Shown in pieces: positions 18,362-27,496 of a stretch of DNA of 56,345 nt; the first letter of the stretch is position 1; each line of letters starts with the position of its first letter. The position numbers were made by a program, and so were the translations under genes. The notes below the pieces were generated by a model. It was not told the DNA's origin. It saw only the letters and a program-made list of their open reading frames with translations, and did not search any database. This stretch comes from Amycolatopsis rifamycinica. Its GTDB lineage: Bacteria; Actinomycetota; Actinomycetes; Mycobacteriales; Pseudonocardiaceae. The stretch covers positions 1-56,345 of the forward strand of contig NZ_JMQI01000008.1 of the NCBI RefSeq assembly GCF_000695625.1, read 5' to 3'.

Positions 18362-18413
18362 CATGTTTACGTCAACAAGTTACTCTGCGGCCGTCCATGT
18401 TGACGTAAACATG
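18362..18413. promoter_or_regulatory. Twin LacI-type operators
   Basis: Two copies of one operator in opposite orientation: catgtttacgtcaacaag at 18362-18379, and the reverse complement of 18396-18413, catgtttacgtcaacatg, differing at one position of 18. Each is a quasi-palindrome of the LacI form TGTT-N-ACGT-N-AACA. The centres are 34 bp apart, between the lacI-type gene and the first permease gene, so bound repressor could shut both promoters. Confidence 0.85.
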
Positions 18414-18457
18414 AGGCCGGGTCCAGCATCCGGCTCAGGTGACCACTCGGAGAGACG

Positions 18458-19387
18458 ATGACGTCCACAGCGGCTCCGCCCGCGCCGGTGCCGGCGCGCC
18501 GGGCACCCGCGGCCCGCCGGCCGCGGCGGAAATGGCGGGGCTGGCTCTTCGTCGCCCCGTTCATGCTGGTGTTCGCGCTGACCTTCATCGCGCCGGTCGT
18601 GTACGCGTTCGTGCTGAGCCTCTTCCGCGACCAGGCCTTCTTCGGCGGCACCGTCTTCGTCGGCGCCGACAACTACGTGCAGGTCTTCGGCGACCCGAAG
18701 TTCTGGGAGGCCTTCCGGCGGGTGCTGGTGTTCCTCGCCGTGCAGGTGCCGATCATGCTGGTGCTCGCGCTGGTCGCGGCCCTGGCGATCGACAGCGCCC
18801 GGCTGCACGCCGCCGGGTTCTTCCGGATCGTGATCTTCCTGCCGTACGCGGTCCCCGCCGTGGTCGCCGCCCTGATGTGGGGCTTCATCTACGGTGACCA
18901 CTTCGGGCTCGCCGCCGACCTGAACCACCTGCTCGGCACCGACTCCATCAAGCCGCTGTCGCCGAACTGGCTGCTCACGTCGATCGGGAACATCGTCACG
19001 TGGGAGTTCGTGGGCTACAACATGCTCATCTTCTACTCCGCGCTGAAGGTGATCCCCAAGGAACTGTTCGAGGCCGCCGCGATCGACGGCGCCGGCACGT
19101 TCCGCACGATCCTGTCCGTCAAGCTCCCCGCGATCCGGGGCGCCATCGTGGTCGCCACGATCTTCTCGATCATCGGCAGCTTCCAGCTGTTCAACGAGCC
19201 GAACATCATGCGCAACCTGGTGCCGAACACGATCGGGACGTTCTACACGCCGAACATGTACGCCTACAACCTCTCCTTCAACGGGCAGCAGTACAACTAC
19301 TCCGCCACCGTCGCGATCGTGATGGGCGTGATCACCGCGGTCATCGCCTACGTCGTGCAGCTGCGCGGCTCCCGGAAGGAGATGTGA
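18458..19387 (+). CDS. Sugar ABC transporter permease, MalF type
   Basis: A 309-residue inner-membrane protein with a basic cytoplasmic N-terminus and six predicted helices (first at RGWLFVAPFMLVFALTFIAP). The EAA loop that contacts the ATPase is FEAAAIDGAGTFRTILSVKL. It is the first gene of the operon, next to the twin LacI operators, and pairs with the MalG-type permease that starts one base after its stop codon. The CUT1-type architecture suggests import of oligosaccharides. No ATPase gene is encoded in this operon. Confidence 0.9.
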   Translation: MTSTAAPPAPVPARRAPAARRPRRKWRGWLFVAPFMLVFALTFIAPVVYAFVLSLFRDQAFFGGTVFVGADNYVQVFGDPKFWEAFRRVLVFLAVQVPIMLVLALVAALAIDSARLHAAGFFRIVIFLPYAVPAVVAALMWGFIYGDHFGLAADLNHLLGTDSIKPLSPNWLLTSIGNIVTWEFVGYNMLIFYSALKVIPKELFEAAAIDGAGTFRTILSVKLPAIRGAIVVATIFSIIGSFQLFNEPNIMRNLVPNTIGTFYTPNMYAYNLSFNGQQYNYSATVAIVMGVITAVIAYVVQLRGSRKEM

Positions 19388-19388
19388 C

Positions 19389-20252
19389 GTGGCTGCCTTT
19401 TCCGTGACCAAGCCCCGCAAGTCCCGTGTCCTCACCGGCTTCATGGCGCTGTACCTGATCTACACCCTGGTTCCCCTGGTGTGGCTGGTGATCAACGCGT
19501 CCAAGACCCAGCCGTCCCTGTTCTCGACCTCAGGGCTGTCCTTCGGCGACACGTTCGCGCTGTTCGACAACATCGGCCAGACGTTCACCTACAACGGCGG
19601 CATCTTCTTCCGCTGGCTCGGCAACACCCTGCTGTACGTCGTGGTCGGCGCCGGTGGCGCGACGATCCTCGCCACGGCGGCGGGCTACGGGCTGGCCAAG
19701 TACCGCTTCCCGGGCCGCCGCGCGGTGTTCGCCGTCGTCCTCGGGGCGGTGGCCGTGCCGCCGACGGCGCTGGCCGTGCCGACGTTCCTGATGTTCAGCA
19801 AGCTCGGGCTGACGAACACGCCGCTGGCGGTCATCATCCCGTCGCTGATCAGCCCGTTCGGCCTGTACCTGATCTGGGTCTACGCCGCCGACGCCATCCC
19901 CGACGAGCTGCTGGAAGCGGCGCGGATCGACGGCGCGGGCGAGCTCCGGATCTTCCTCACCGTGACCCTGCGCCAGCTGGTCCCCGGGATCATCACGGTC
20001 ACGCTGTTCACGATGGTGCAGACGTGGAACAACTACTTCCTGCCGCTGATCATGCTCAGCGAACCGAAGTGGTACCCGCTGACCGTCGGGCTCAACCAGT
20101 GGAGCGCGCAGGCCAACGGGGCAGGCGCCCAGCCGATCTTCAACCTGGTCCTCACCGGGTCGTTGCTCACCATCATTCCCCTCGTCGTCGCTTTCCTGCT
20201 CATGCAACGGTTCTGGCAGTCCGGGCTGAGCGCCGGAAGCGTTAAGCAGTAA
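19389..20252 (+). CDS. Sugar ABC transporter permease, MalG type
   Basis: A 287-residue membrane protein with six predicted helices and the EAA motif LEAARIDGAGELRIFLTVTL. The start is GTG one base after the stop codon of the first permease gene, so they are translationally coupled and should form the transmembrane heterodimer. The C-terminus LLMQRFWQSGLSAGSVKQ is the standard end of MalG-type proteins (QRFxxxGLxAGAVKG). Confidence 0.9.
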   Translation: MAAFSVTKPRKSRVLTGFMALYLIYTLVPLVWLVINASKTQPSLFSTSGLSFGDTFALFDNIGQTFTYNGGIFFRWLGNTLLYVVVGAGGATILATAAGYGLAKYRFPGRRAVFAVVLGAVAVPPTALAVPTFLMFSKLGLTNTPLAVIIPSLISPFGLYLIWVYAADAIPDELLEAARIDGAGELRIFLTVTLRQLVPGIITVTLFTMVQTWNNYFLPLIMLSEPKWYPLTVGLNQWSAQANGAGAQPIFNLVLTGSLLTIIPLVVAFLLMQRFWQSGLSAGSVKQ

Positions 20253-20284
20253 CCCGCCGTCACACCGCCGTGAAGGGACACCCG

Positions 20285-21625
20285 ATGTCAAGATTCCGCA
20301 CCCGCGCCAAGGCGGCCGCCGCCGTCGCGCTGGCCGCCGCGCTCGCGGTCGGCTGCTCGTCCGGGGGCACGCCGTCCGCCCCCGCCGCCGCCACCGGCAC
20401 CCAGGACTCCGTCGACGCCGCGCTGAAGGCCGGCGGCGAGATCACGTACTGGAGCTGGACGCCGTCGGCCAAGGACCAGGTGGCCGCGTTCCAGAAGGAA
20501 TACCCGAACGTCAAGGTCAACTACGTCAACGCGGGCACGAACAAGGAGGAGTACACCAAGCTGCAGAACGCGATCAAGGCCGGCTCGGGTGCCCCCGACG
20601 TCGCCCAGATCGAGTACTACGCCCTCCCGCAGTTCGCGCTGACCGACTCGCTGGCCGACCTCAACCAGTTCGGGTTCGGTTCCTTCGAAAAGGACTACAG
20701 CGCCTCGACGTGGGCGCAGGTGAAGAACGGCAACGGGATCTACGGCCTGCCGCAGGACTCCGGCCCGATGGCCCTGTTCTACAACAAGGAGGTCTTCGAC
20801 AAAAACGGCATCGCCGTGCCGAAGACCTGGGCCGAGTACGTCGACGCGGCCAAGAAGCTGCACACCGCCGACCCCACAAAGTACATCACCTCGGACACCG
20901 GTGACGCCGGGTTCGTGCTGAGCATGATCTGGCAGGCCGGTGGGCGCCCGTTCACCGTCGACGGCCGGAACGTGAAGGTCAACTTCGGCGACGCGGGCAC
21001 CAAGAAGTGGACCGCGATGTGGGACCAGCTGATCCAGGGCAAGCTGCTCGCCCCGGTCAAGGAGTGGTCCGACGACTGGTTCCGCGCCCTCGGCGACGGC
21101 ACCATCTCCTCCCTGGTCACCGGCGCCTGGATGCCGGGCAACTTCATCTCGTCGGTGCCCGGTGGCGCCGGCAAGTGGGCGGTGGCCCCGATGCCGACCT
21201 ACGACGGCAAGCCGGTGACCGCGGAGAACGGCGGCAGCGCCCAGTCCGTGGTCAAGCAGAGCAAGAACCCGGCGCTGGCCGCGGGGTTCGTGCGCTGGCT
21301 CAACCACGCCGGCGGCGTGCAGCCCTTCATCAAGAGCGGCGGCTTCCCGTCCACCACGGCCGACCTGACCTCGCCCGCGTTCGTCGACGAGGCCGTGCCG
21401 TACTTCGCCGGCCAGAAGATCAACCAGGTGCTGACGAGTGCGTCGAAGGACGTCGCGCCGGGCTGGACCTACCTGCCGTACCAGACCTACGCCAACAGCG
21501 TCTTCAGCGACACCGCCGGCAAGGCCTACGTGAACGCCACCGGGCTCGACGCCGGGCTGGCGGCCTGGCAACAGGCCATCGTCGACTACGGCAACCAGCA
21601 GGGCTTCACGGTCAGCGCCGGATGA
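20285..21625 (+). CDS. Sugar-binding lipoprotein of ABC transporter
   Basis: A 446-residue extracellular solute-binding protein family 1 member. The signal peptide ends in lipobox AVGC with Cys24. The mature part shows GGEITYWSWTPSAKDQVAAF, DVAQIEYYALPQF and YGLPQDSGPMALFYNKEVFD, typical of CUT1 oligosaccharide binders. It should capture oligosaccharides at the cell surface and deliver them to the two permeases encoded directly upstream. The start ATG at 20285 follows gaaggga; the in-frame ATG at 20270 is too close to a start without ribosome site. It overlaps the next gene by ATGA. Confidence 0.92.
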   Translation: MSRFRTRAKAAAAVALAAALAVGCSSGGTPSAPAAATGTQDSVDAALKAGGEITYWSWTPSAKDQVAAFQKEYPNVKVNYVNAGTNKEEYTKLQNAIKAGSGAPDVAQIEYYALPQFALTDSLADLNQFGFGSFEKDYSASTWAQVKNGNGIYGLPQDSGPMALFYNKEVFDKNGIAVPKTWAEYVDAAKKLHTADPTKYITSDTGDAGFVLSMIWQAGGRPFTVDGRNVKVNFGDAGTKKWTAMWDQLIQGKLLAPVKEWSDDWFRALGDGTISSLVTGAWMPGNFISSVPGGAGKWAVAPMPTYDGKPVTAENGGSAQSVVKQSKNPALAAGFVRWLNHAGGVQPFIKSGGFPSTTADLTSPAFVDEAVPYFAGQKINQVLTSASKDVAPGWTYLPYQTYANSVFSDTAGKAYVNATGLDAGLAAWQQAIVDYGNQQGFTVSAG

Positions 21626-23175
21626 CCGTCCACATCGAAGGCGACGTCGGTGACCCCGCCCAGGTCATCGGCCCGGTCCCGCGCCGCCTCTTCGGCTCCT
21701 TCGTCGAGCACATGGGCCGGTCCGTCTACACCGGGATCTACGAACCCGGACACTCCACAGCGGACGACCGCGGGTTCCGCGGCGACGTGCTCGAGCTGGT
21801 CCGCGAGCTCGGCCCGACCGTGCTCCGCTACCCCGGTGGCAACTTCGTCTCCGGCTACCGCTGGGAAGACGGCGTCGGACCGGCCGAAACCCGGCCGGTC
21901 CGGTTGGACCCGGCGTGGCACAGCGTCGAGTCCAACCGCTTCGGCCTGCACGAATTCGCCGCGTGGGCCGAAGCCGCGGGTGCCGAGGTGATGTACGCGG
22001 TCAACCTCGGCACCCGCGGCGTCCAGGAGGCCGCCGACGTCCTCGAGTACTGCAACCACGCCGGCGGCACGGAGCTCAGCGAGCGGCGGCGCGCCAACGG
22101 CGCCGACCGCCCGTTCGGCTTCAAGCTCTGGTGCCTGGGCAACGAGATGGACGGCCCGTGGCAGATCGGCCACAAGACGGCCGAGGAGTACGGCCGCCTG
22201 GCCGCGGAGACCGCCCGGCTCATGCGGATGATCGACCCGGACGTCGAGCTCGTCGTCGCGGGCAGCTCGCACGCCGACATGCCGACGTTCGGCTCGTGGG
22301 AGCGCACGGTGCTGCGCCACACGGCCGAGCTGGCCGACCACATCTCGCTGCACGCCTACTACCAGGAACTGCACGGCGACACCGACAGCTACCTGGCCAG
22401 CGCGGCCGCGCTGGACCGCTACATCACCACGACGGCCGGGGTCATCGACGAAACACTGGCGGAGCTGGGTCTCGACAAGACGATCGGGATCAGCGTCGAC
22501 GAGTGGAACGTCTGGGACCTGCGCCGCTGGAACGAGGTCGACCAGGCGAAACTCGCCGAGGGCGGCTGGCGGCAGCACCCGCGGATCATCGAGGACACCT
22601 ACACCGTCACCGACGCGGTCGTCGTCGGCTCGCTGCTGAGTTCCCTGCTGCGCAACGTCGACCGCGTCACCATGGCGAACCAGGCGCAGCTGGTGAACGT
22701 CATCGCGCCGATCCGCTCCGAGCCCGGCGGCCCGGCGTGGCGGCAGACGACGTTCCACCCGTTCCGGCAGGTCGCCGCGCTGGCCGGCGGGGCGAGCCTG
22801 CGCCTGGCCGTCGAAGGCGAGCGGCTTCGCACCGCCCAGCACGGCGAAGTCGACCTGGTCGACGCCGCCGCGACGGTCGAGGACGGCGGGCGCGGCGCGG
22901 TGTTCCTGACCAACCGCGCGACGGCGTCCCCGACCGAGGTCCGCATCCGCCTGCGTGGCGCCCGGTTCGGCGTGTACGCCGCCGAGACCCTGACCACGCC
23001 CGACGGCGAGACGCGGCACGCCGTCAACACCGCCGACGCACAACCGGTCCGGCCGGTGCCGCTGCCCGGCGCCGTCGCGACGTCCGATCCCGGGGGGACC
23101 ACCATCACCGTGACACTGCCACCGTTGTCCTGGACCGTGCTGCAGCTGACCCCGCAGGCGGGCCCGGATGCCTGA
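21622..23175 (+). CDS. GH51 alpha-L-arabinofuranosidase, cytoplasmic
   Basis: A 517-residue retaining glycosidase removing terminal arabinofuranosyl groups. The acid/base is E175 (CLGNEMDGPW) and the nucleophile E294 (VDEWNVW), the same numbers as in the Geobacillus AbfA enzyme. The N-terminal RLFGSFVEHMGRSVYTGIYE and the arabinofuranosidase C-terminal beta domain are complete. There is no signal peptide, so it acts on imported oligosaccharides. It is coupled to the binding-protein gene by ATGA and overlaps the next gene by 8 bases. Confidence 0.95.
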   Translation: MTVHIEGDVGDPAQVIGPVPRRLFGSFVEHMGRSVYTGIYEPGHSTADDRGFRGDVLELVRELGPTVLRYPGGNFVSGYRWEDGVGPAETRPVRLDPAWHSVESNRFGLHEFAAWAEAAGAEVMYAVNLGTRGVQEAADVLEYCNHAGGTELSERRRANGADRPFGFKLWCLGNEMDGPWQIGHKTAEEYGRLAAETARLMRMIDPDVELVVAGSSHADMPTFGSWERTVLRHTAELADHISLHAYYQELHGDTDSYLASAAALDRYITTTAGVIDETLAELGLDKTIGISVDEWNVWDLRRWNEVDQAKLAEGGWRQHPRIIEDTYTVTDAVVVGSLLSSLLRNVDRVTMANQAQLVNVIAPIRSEPGGPAWRQTTFHPFRQVAALAGGASLRLAVEGERLRTAQHGEVDLVDAAATVEDGGRGAVFLTNRATASPTEVRIRLRGARFGVYAAETLTTPDGETRHAVNTADAQPVRPVPLPGAVATSDPGGTTITVTLPPLSWTVLQLTPQAGPDA

Positions 23176-24922
23176 GTTCGCCATCGGGGAGCACGACTTC
23201 CTGCTCGACGGCCGCCCGTTCCGCATCCTGTCCGGCGCCCTGCACTACTTCCGGGTGCACCCGGACCTGTGGGCCGACCGGATCGACAAGGCCCGGCGGA
23301 TGGGGCTCAACACCATCGAGACGTACGTGGCGTGGAACGCGCACGCCCCCGAGCCCGGCGCGTTCGACCTGTCGGGCGGCCTCGACCTGGACCGCTTCCT
23401 GCGGCTCGTCGCCGAGGCCGGGATGTACGCGATCGTCCGGCCCGGCCCGTACATCTGCGCCGAGTGGGACAACGGCGGGCTGCCGGCGTGGCTGTTCCGC
23501 GACCCCTCGGTCGGGGTGCGCCGGTACGAGCCGAAGTACCTGGCCGCGGTCCGCGAGTACCTGACGAAGGTGTACGAGGTCGTCGTCCCGCACCAGATCG
23601 ACCGCGGCGGTCCGGTGCTGCTGGTCCAGGTGGAGAACGAATACGGCGCGTTCGGCGACGACAAGCGCTACCTGGCGGCGCTCGCCGAGCACACGCGCGA
23701 ATCCGGCGTCACCGTGCCACTGACCACAGTGGACCAGCCGACACCGGAGATGCTGGCCGCCGGCAGCCTCGACGGGCTGCACCGGACCGCGTCGTTCGGG
23801 TCCGGCGCCGAGGCGCGGCTGGCGATCCTGCGCGCGCACCAGCCGACCGGGCCGCTGATGTGCAGCGAGTTCTGGAACGGCTGGTTCGACCACTGGGGTG
23901 CCCACCACCACACGACGTCGGCCGCGGATTCGGCGGCGGAGCTCGACGCGCTGCTCGCCGCCGGCGCCTCGGTCAACCTGTACATGTTCCACGGCGGCAC
24001 CAACTTCGGGCTCACCAGCGGTGCCAACGACAAGGGCGTCTACCAGCCGCTGATCACCTCCTACGACTACGACGCGCCGCTGGACGAAGCCGGCGACCCG
24101 ACACCGAAGTACCACGCCTTCCGCGACGTGATCGCCCGCTACCACAAGGTGCCCGACACGGTCCCGCCGCCGGCCCGGCCCGCGCCGACGCCGCGGGGGA
24201 TCCTGCGCGACCCCGTCCGGCTGCTCGACGCCCCGGACCGCTTCGGCACCTGGGAGTTCCACGAAGAGCTGCCCGCGTTCGACGACCTCACGCCGATGCC
24301 GCGGCTCGCCCTGCTGCGCACGTCGGTGGCGGGCGACCGGCCCGGCGTGCTGACCTTCGGCGAGGTCCGCGACCGCGCCACGGTGTTCTTCGACGGCAAC
24401 CTCGTGGGCACGCTCTCCCGGGAGCACCACGACCGCGCGATCCCCCTGCCGCGCGCGGCAGGCGAACTGCTGGTGCTGGTCGAGGACCAGGGCCGCGTCG
24501 ACTACGGCCCGCGCATCGGCGAGGCGAAGGGCATCATCGGCGGGGCGGAGCTGCACGGTGAGCCGCTGACCGGCTGGGACGTGCTGCCGCTCGACCTGGC
24601 CGCGGTGCCTTCGCTGCGTCCTTCGGCGCCCGAGTCCGTGTCGGGACCGGTGGCCGGTCCGGTGGTGCTGCGCGCCGACATCGATGTCGACGAGCCCGCC
24701 GACCTGTTCCTCGACACGGGGGAGTGGGGCAAGGGCGTCGCGTGGCTCAACGGGTTCCCGCTGGGCCGGTACTGGCGGCGCGGTCCGCAACGGACGCTGT
24801 ACGTGCCGCGCCCGGTGGTCCGGGCCGGCGCCAACGAACTCGTCGTGCTCGAACTCGGCACGATGCTCGACCCCGCGGCCCGGTTCGTGCCGCGGCCGCT
24901 GCTCGGCCACACCGAAGCCTGA
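23168..24922 (+). CDS. GH35 beta-galactosidase, cytoplasmic
   Basis: A 584-residue retaining beta-galactosidase of family GH35. The N-terminal signature is ILSGALHYFRVHPDLW and the family stretch RPGPYICAEWDNGGLPAW is present. The acid/base is E158 in QVENEYGAFG and the nucleophile E234 in CSEFWNGWFDHWG. C-terminal beta-sandwich domains end with NELVVLELG. There is no signal peptide. Together with the arabinofuranosidase it would degrade arabino-galacto-oligosaccharides after import. Its start lies 8 bases inside the end of the GH51 gene. Confidence 0.94.
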   Translation: MPEFAIGEHDFLLDGRPFRILSGALHYFRVHPDLWADRIDKARRMGLNTIETYVAWNAHAPEPGAFDLSGGLDLDRFLRLVAEAGMYAIVRPGPYICAEWDNGGLPAWLFRDPSVGVRRYEPKYLAAVREYLTKVYEVVVPHQIDRGGPVLLVQVENEYGAFGDDKRYLAALAEHTRESGVTVPLTTVDQPTPEMLAAGSLDGLHRTASFGSGAEARLAILRAHQPTGPLMCSEFWNGWFDHWGAHHHTTSAADSAAELDALLAAGASVNLYMFHGGTNFGLTSGANDKGVYQPLITSYDYDAPLDEAGDPTPKYHAFRDVIARYHKVPDTVPPPARPAPTPRGILRDPVRLLDAPDRFGTWEFHEELPAFDDLTPMPRLALLRTSVAGDRPGVLTFGEVRDRATVFFDGNLVGTLSREHHDRAIPLPRAAGELLVLVEDQGRVDYGPRIGEAKGIIGGAELHGEPLTGWDVLPLDLAAVPSLRPSAPESVSGPVAGPVVLRADIDVDEPADLFLDTGEWGKGVAWLNGFPLGRYWRRGPQRTLYVPRPVVRAGANELVVLELGTMLDPAARFVPRPLLGHTEA

Positions 24923-24956
24923 GAAAGTCCCCACCGCACCGAAGGGCAGTTCGACG

Positions 24957-26942
24957 ATGAACTTGCGGCGTTTGCTCACCGTCCTTTGTGTACCGATCGT
25001 GGCGACCGGGTTGGCCGCCGCACCGGCGGAAGCGGCCACCGCCGTCACGGTGAAGCCGGATCCGGCCTACCGGCAGCAGCCGTTCGACGGCTGGGGCGCC
25101 AGCCTGGCGTGGATGGCCGAGGCGACCGGCGGCTACCCCGACGCGATCCGGACCAAGCTGGCGGACATGGTGTTCGGCCCGGACGGGCTGAACCTGAACA
25201 TCGCCCGGTTCAACGTCGGCGGCGGCAACGCTCCCGACGTCCCGCCGTACCTGCGCGCGGGCGGCGCGGTGCCGGGCTGGTGGAAGGCGCCGGCCGGCAC
25301 CACCCGCGCCGACAAGGACTGGTGGACCCCCGGCGACCCGGCCGAGTTCGACGCGAAGGCCGACCCGAACCAGCGCTGGTGGGTCGACAAGATCAAGAAC
25401 AGCGTCACGAAGTGGGAGGCGTTCAGCAACTCGCCGCCGTACTTCCAGACCGTCTCCGGGTACGTCTCGGGCGGCTTCAACGCCACCGACGAGCAGCTGC
25501 GCTCCGACAAGATCGGCGACTTCACCGCGTACCTGACGCAGGTCGTGCGCACCCTCGAGCGCGCGCACGGCATCAAGTTCGCGTCGGTGAACCCGCTGAA
25601 CGAGCCGAACACGAACTACTGGAAGACCACACTCGGCGCCGACGGCAACCCGACCGGCGGGCGGCAGGAAGGCGCGCACATCGGCCCCGCCGTCCAGTCG
25701 CAGCTGATCCCGGCGATGGCCGCGGCCCTGAAGTCGGCCGGGTCGCGGGCGATCGTCTCCGCGCCCGACGAGACCAACCCGGACACCTTCGCCGCGGACT
25801 GGGCCGGCTGGTCGGCCGACGCCCGCGCGGCCGCGGGCCGGCTCAACGTGCACACCTACGGCACCGGCAACCGGCCGGTCCCGCGCGACCTGGCCAAGGG
25901 CGCGGACAAGCCGCTGTGGATGAGCGAGGTCGGCGGCAGCTGGCTGGACCGGCAGGACTTCACGAGCATGGACCCCGGTCTCGGCATGGCCAAGCAGATC
26001 ACCGACGACCTGCGCCTGCTCGAGCCGAGCGCGTGGGTCAGCTGGCAGCCGATCGAGGACTACAACAACATGAAGCCGGGCGGGGAGTCCGCGGCCGGGA
26101 TGAACTGGGGCGAGATCCAGGTCCCGTTCGACTGCCCCGCGAACGCCACGCTGCAGACCTGCCGGATCAGGACGAACACGAAGTACGACACGATGCGCAA
26201 CTTCACCCACTACATCAAGCCGGGTGACCGGCTGATCGGGGTGAACGACACCGCGTCGACGGCCGCGATGCGCGGCGAGGACCTGGCCGCGGTCGTGCAC
26301 ACCAACGCGGGCACGGACGAGCAGGACGTCACGCTCGACCTGTCGGGCTTCCGGAACGTGCGGCCGGGCTCGTCGGTGACGCCGGTCGTCACCGACGTCA
26401 CCGGGGCCCTGCGGCGGGGCAAGCCGGTGCGGGTCACCTCTTCGCACGCCACGCTGCGAGTGCCGGCGCGGTCGGTGACGACCTTCCTCGTCAACGGCGT
26501 CTCCGCGACGGCGGCCGGCACGGGCATCGGCTCGGGCAAGCCGTTCACCTTCACCGGCGTGCAGAGCGGCAAGTCGCTGTCGGCGGAGAACGGCTCGCTG
26601 GTCCAGCGCACGACGGACGCCGCGGCGCCGGCGCAGCGCTGGACGCTCACCGACCGCACGGGCCGCTACGGCAACCGCGACCGGTTCACCATCACCAACG
26701 CCGGTACGGGCCAGGTGCTCAGCACGTCCGGCGGCGCGGTGACGCTGGCCGCGGCGGGCACGTGCGACCTGGCGGCGCAGTGGGTGCTGTCCACCACGGG
26801 TGACGGCACCTGGACGTTCGTCAACGCGGCGAGCGGCCAGCTGCTCGACGTGGTCGGCGAGTCCCGCGAGGACGGCGCCCGGATCGGCTTGTACAAGCCG
26901 ACCAACGGGCCCAACCAGCGCTGGCAGGCCATCCCGGCCTGA
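24957..26942 (+). CDS. Secreted GH30 endo-beta-1,6-galactanase-like enzyme with ricin-type domain
   Basis: A 661-residue secreted enzyme. The signal peptide ends near AEAA (residue 27). The catalytic GH30 barrel begins YRQQPFDGWGASLAWMAEAT; the proposed acid/base is E216 (NPLNEPNTNYW) and the nucleophile E324 (LWMSEVGGSWLD). The overall text resembles the streptomycete endo-beta-1,6-galactanase subgroup (GH30_5). After a GH30 beta domain, residues from about 525 to the end form a ricin-like trefoil (QRWTLTD..., LLDVVGESREDGARIG, QRWQAIPA), probably for binding galactose polymers. It is the last gene of the operon and is followed by a strong hairpin. Subfamily assignment is by eye. Confidence 0.85.
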   Translation: MNLRRLLTVLCVPIVATGLAAAPAEAATAVTVKPDPAYRQQPFDGWGASLAWMAEATGGYPDAIRTKLADMVFGPDGLNLNIARFNVGGGNAPDVPPYLRAGGAVPGWWKAPAGTTRADKDWWTPGDPAEFDAKADPNQRWWVDKIKNSVTKWEAFSNSPPYFQTVSGYVSGGFNATDEQLRSDKIGDFTAYLTQVVRTLERAHGIKFASVNPLNEPNTNYWKTTLGADGNPTGGRQEGAHIGPAVQSQLIPAMAAALKSAGSRAIVSAPDETNPDTFAADWAGWSADARAAAGRLNVHTYGTGNRPVPRDLAKGADKPLWMSEVGGSWLDRQDFTSMDPGLGMAKQITDDLRLLEPSAWVSWQPIEDYNNMKPGGESAAGMNWGEIQVPFDCPANATLQTCRIRTNTKYDTMRNFTHYIKPGDRLIGVNDTASTAAMRGEDLAAVVHTNAGTDEQDVTLDLSGFRNVRPGSSVTPVVTDVTGALRRGKPVRVTSSHATLRVPARSVTTFLVNGVSATAAGTGIGSGKPFTFTGVQSGKSLSAENGSLVQRTTDAAAPAQRWTLTDRTGRYGNRDRFTITNAGTGQVLSTSGGAVTLAAAGTCDLAAQWVLSTTGDGTWTFVNAASGQLLDVVGESREDGARIGLYKPTNGPNQRWQAIPA

Positions 26943-26960
26943 CCCGGGTCCCGGGTCGTG

Positions 26961-26994
26961 CGTGGTGAGGCGGGTTCCCACCCGCCTCACCACG
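26961..26994. terminator. Hairpin terminator of the arabinogalactan operon
   Basis: A perfect 14-bp stem (26961-26974 with 26981-26994) and 6-base loop sit 19 bp after the GH30 gene stop codon, and 14 bp before the stop codon of the convergent DUF3140 gene. It can serve both directions. There is no U-tract. Confidence 0.8.
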
Positions 26995-27008
26995 GACGAC
27001 GGTTTCGG

Positions 27009-27344
27009 TCAGGCGGGTTTGAGCGGGTCGTGGCCGATCGACATCAGCCGGTGCCGCCAGTGGGCCTCGCCGGCGGTGGGCTCGAGGTCGTCGCGGCGCT
27101 GGGCGTGCACCCGATCGACGACCTTGCGCATCACGTCGGCGTCGCGGGAGTCCACGTCGGACTTGCGCTTGCGCAGGATGGCCAGCACCTCGCTGCCGGT
27201 CGGCGGACCCGCCTCGTCGGGGAGCGGCTCGGTCTCCGGGCCCGCGTCGCGGGTGCGGAGCCAGTCCTCCAGCTCGCGCGAGGTCATGTTCACCACCCGG
27301 TGGAACTCCGTCCACAGCTCGTCGTCAACAGCCGGATTGTCCAT
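27009..27344 (-). CDS. DUF3140 domain protein
   Basis: A 111-residue charged cytosolic protein matching the DUF3140 type: WTEFHRVVNMTSRELEDWL near the N-terminus and KRKSDVDSRDADVMRKVVDR with HWRHRLMSIGHDPLK at the C-terminus. Function is unknown; related proteins are small stand-alone products across actinobacteria, and their DNA-binding or stress role is unproven. Divergent from the GAF-ANTAR gene. There are no membrane segments. Confidence 0.75.
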   Translation of the reverse strand: MDNPAVDDELWTEFHRVVNMTSRELEDWLRTRDAGPETEPLPDEAGPPTGSEVLAILRKRKSDVDSRDADVMRKVVDRVHAQRRDDLEPTAGEAHWRHRLMSIGHDPLKPA

Positions 27345-27496
27345 GTTCGGCGGCTACCCGGCGCGGCCGACGTCAAACCGGGGCCCGTGGCCGGTAGAAT
27401 TCGTCCGGACCCGTTGAAACGCCAGCGGTGGTCTCTGTTGACGCTGCTGGCGAGCTCATCCCGTGCTCGCCGCTTTACGCATGGGAGGGGTGGGCC

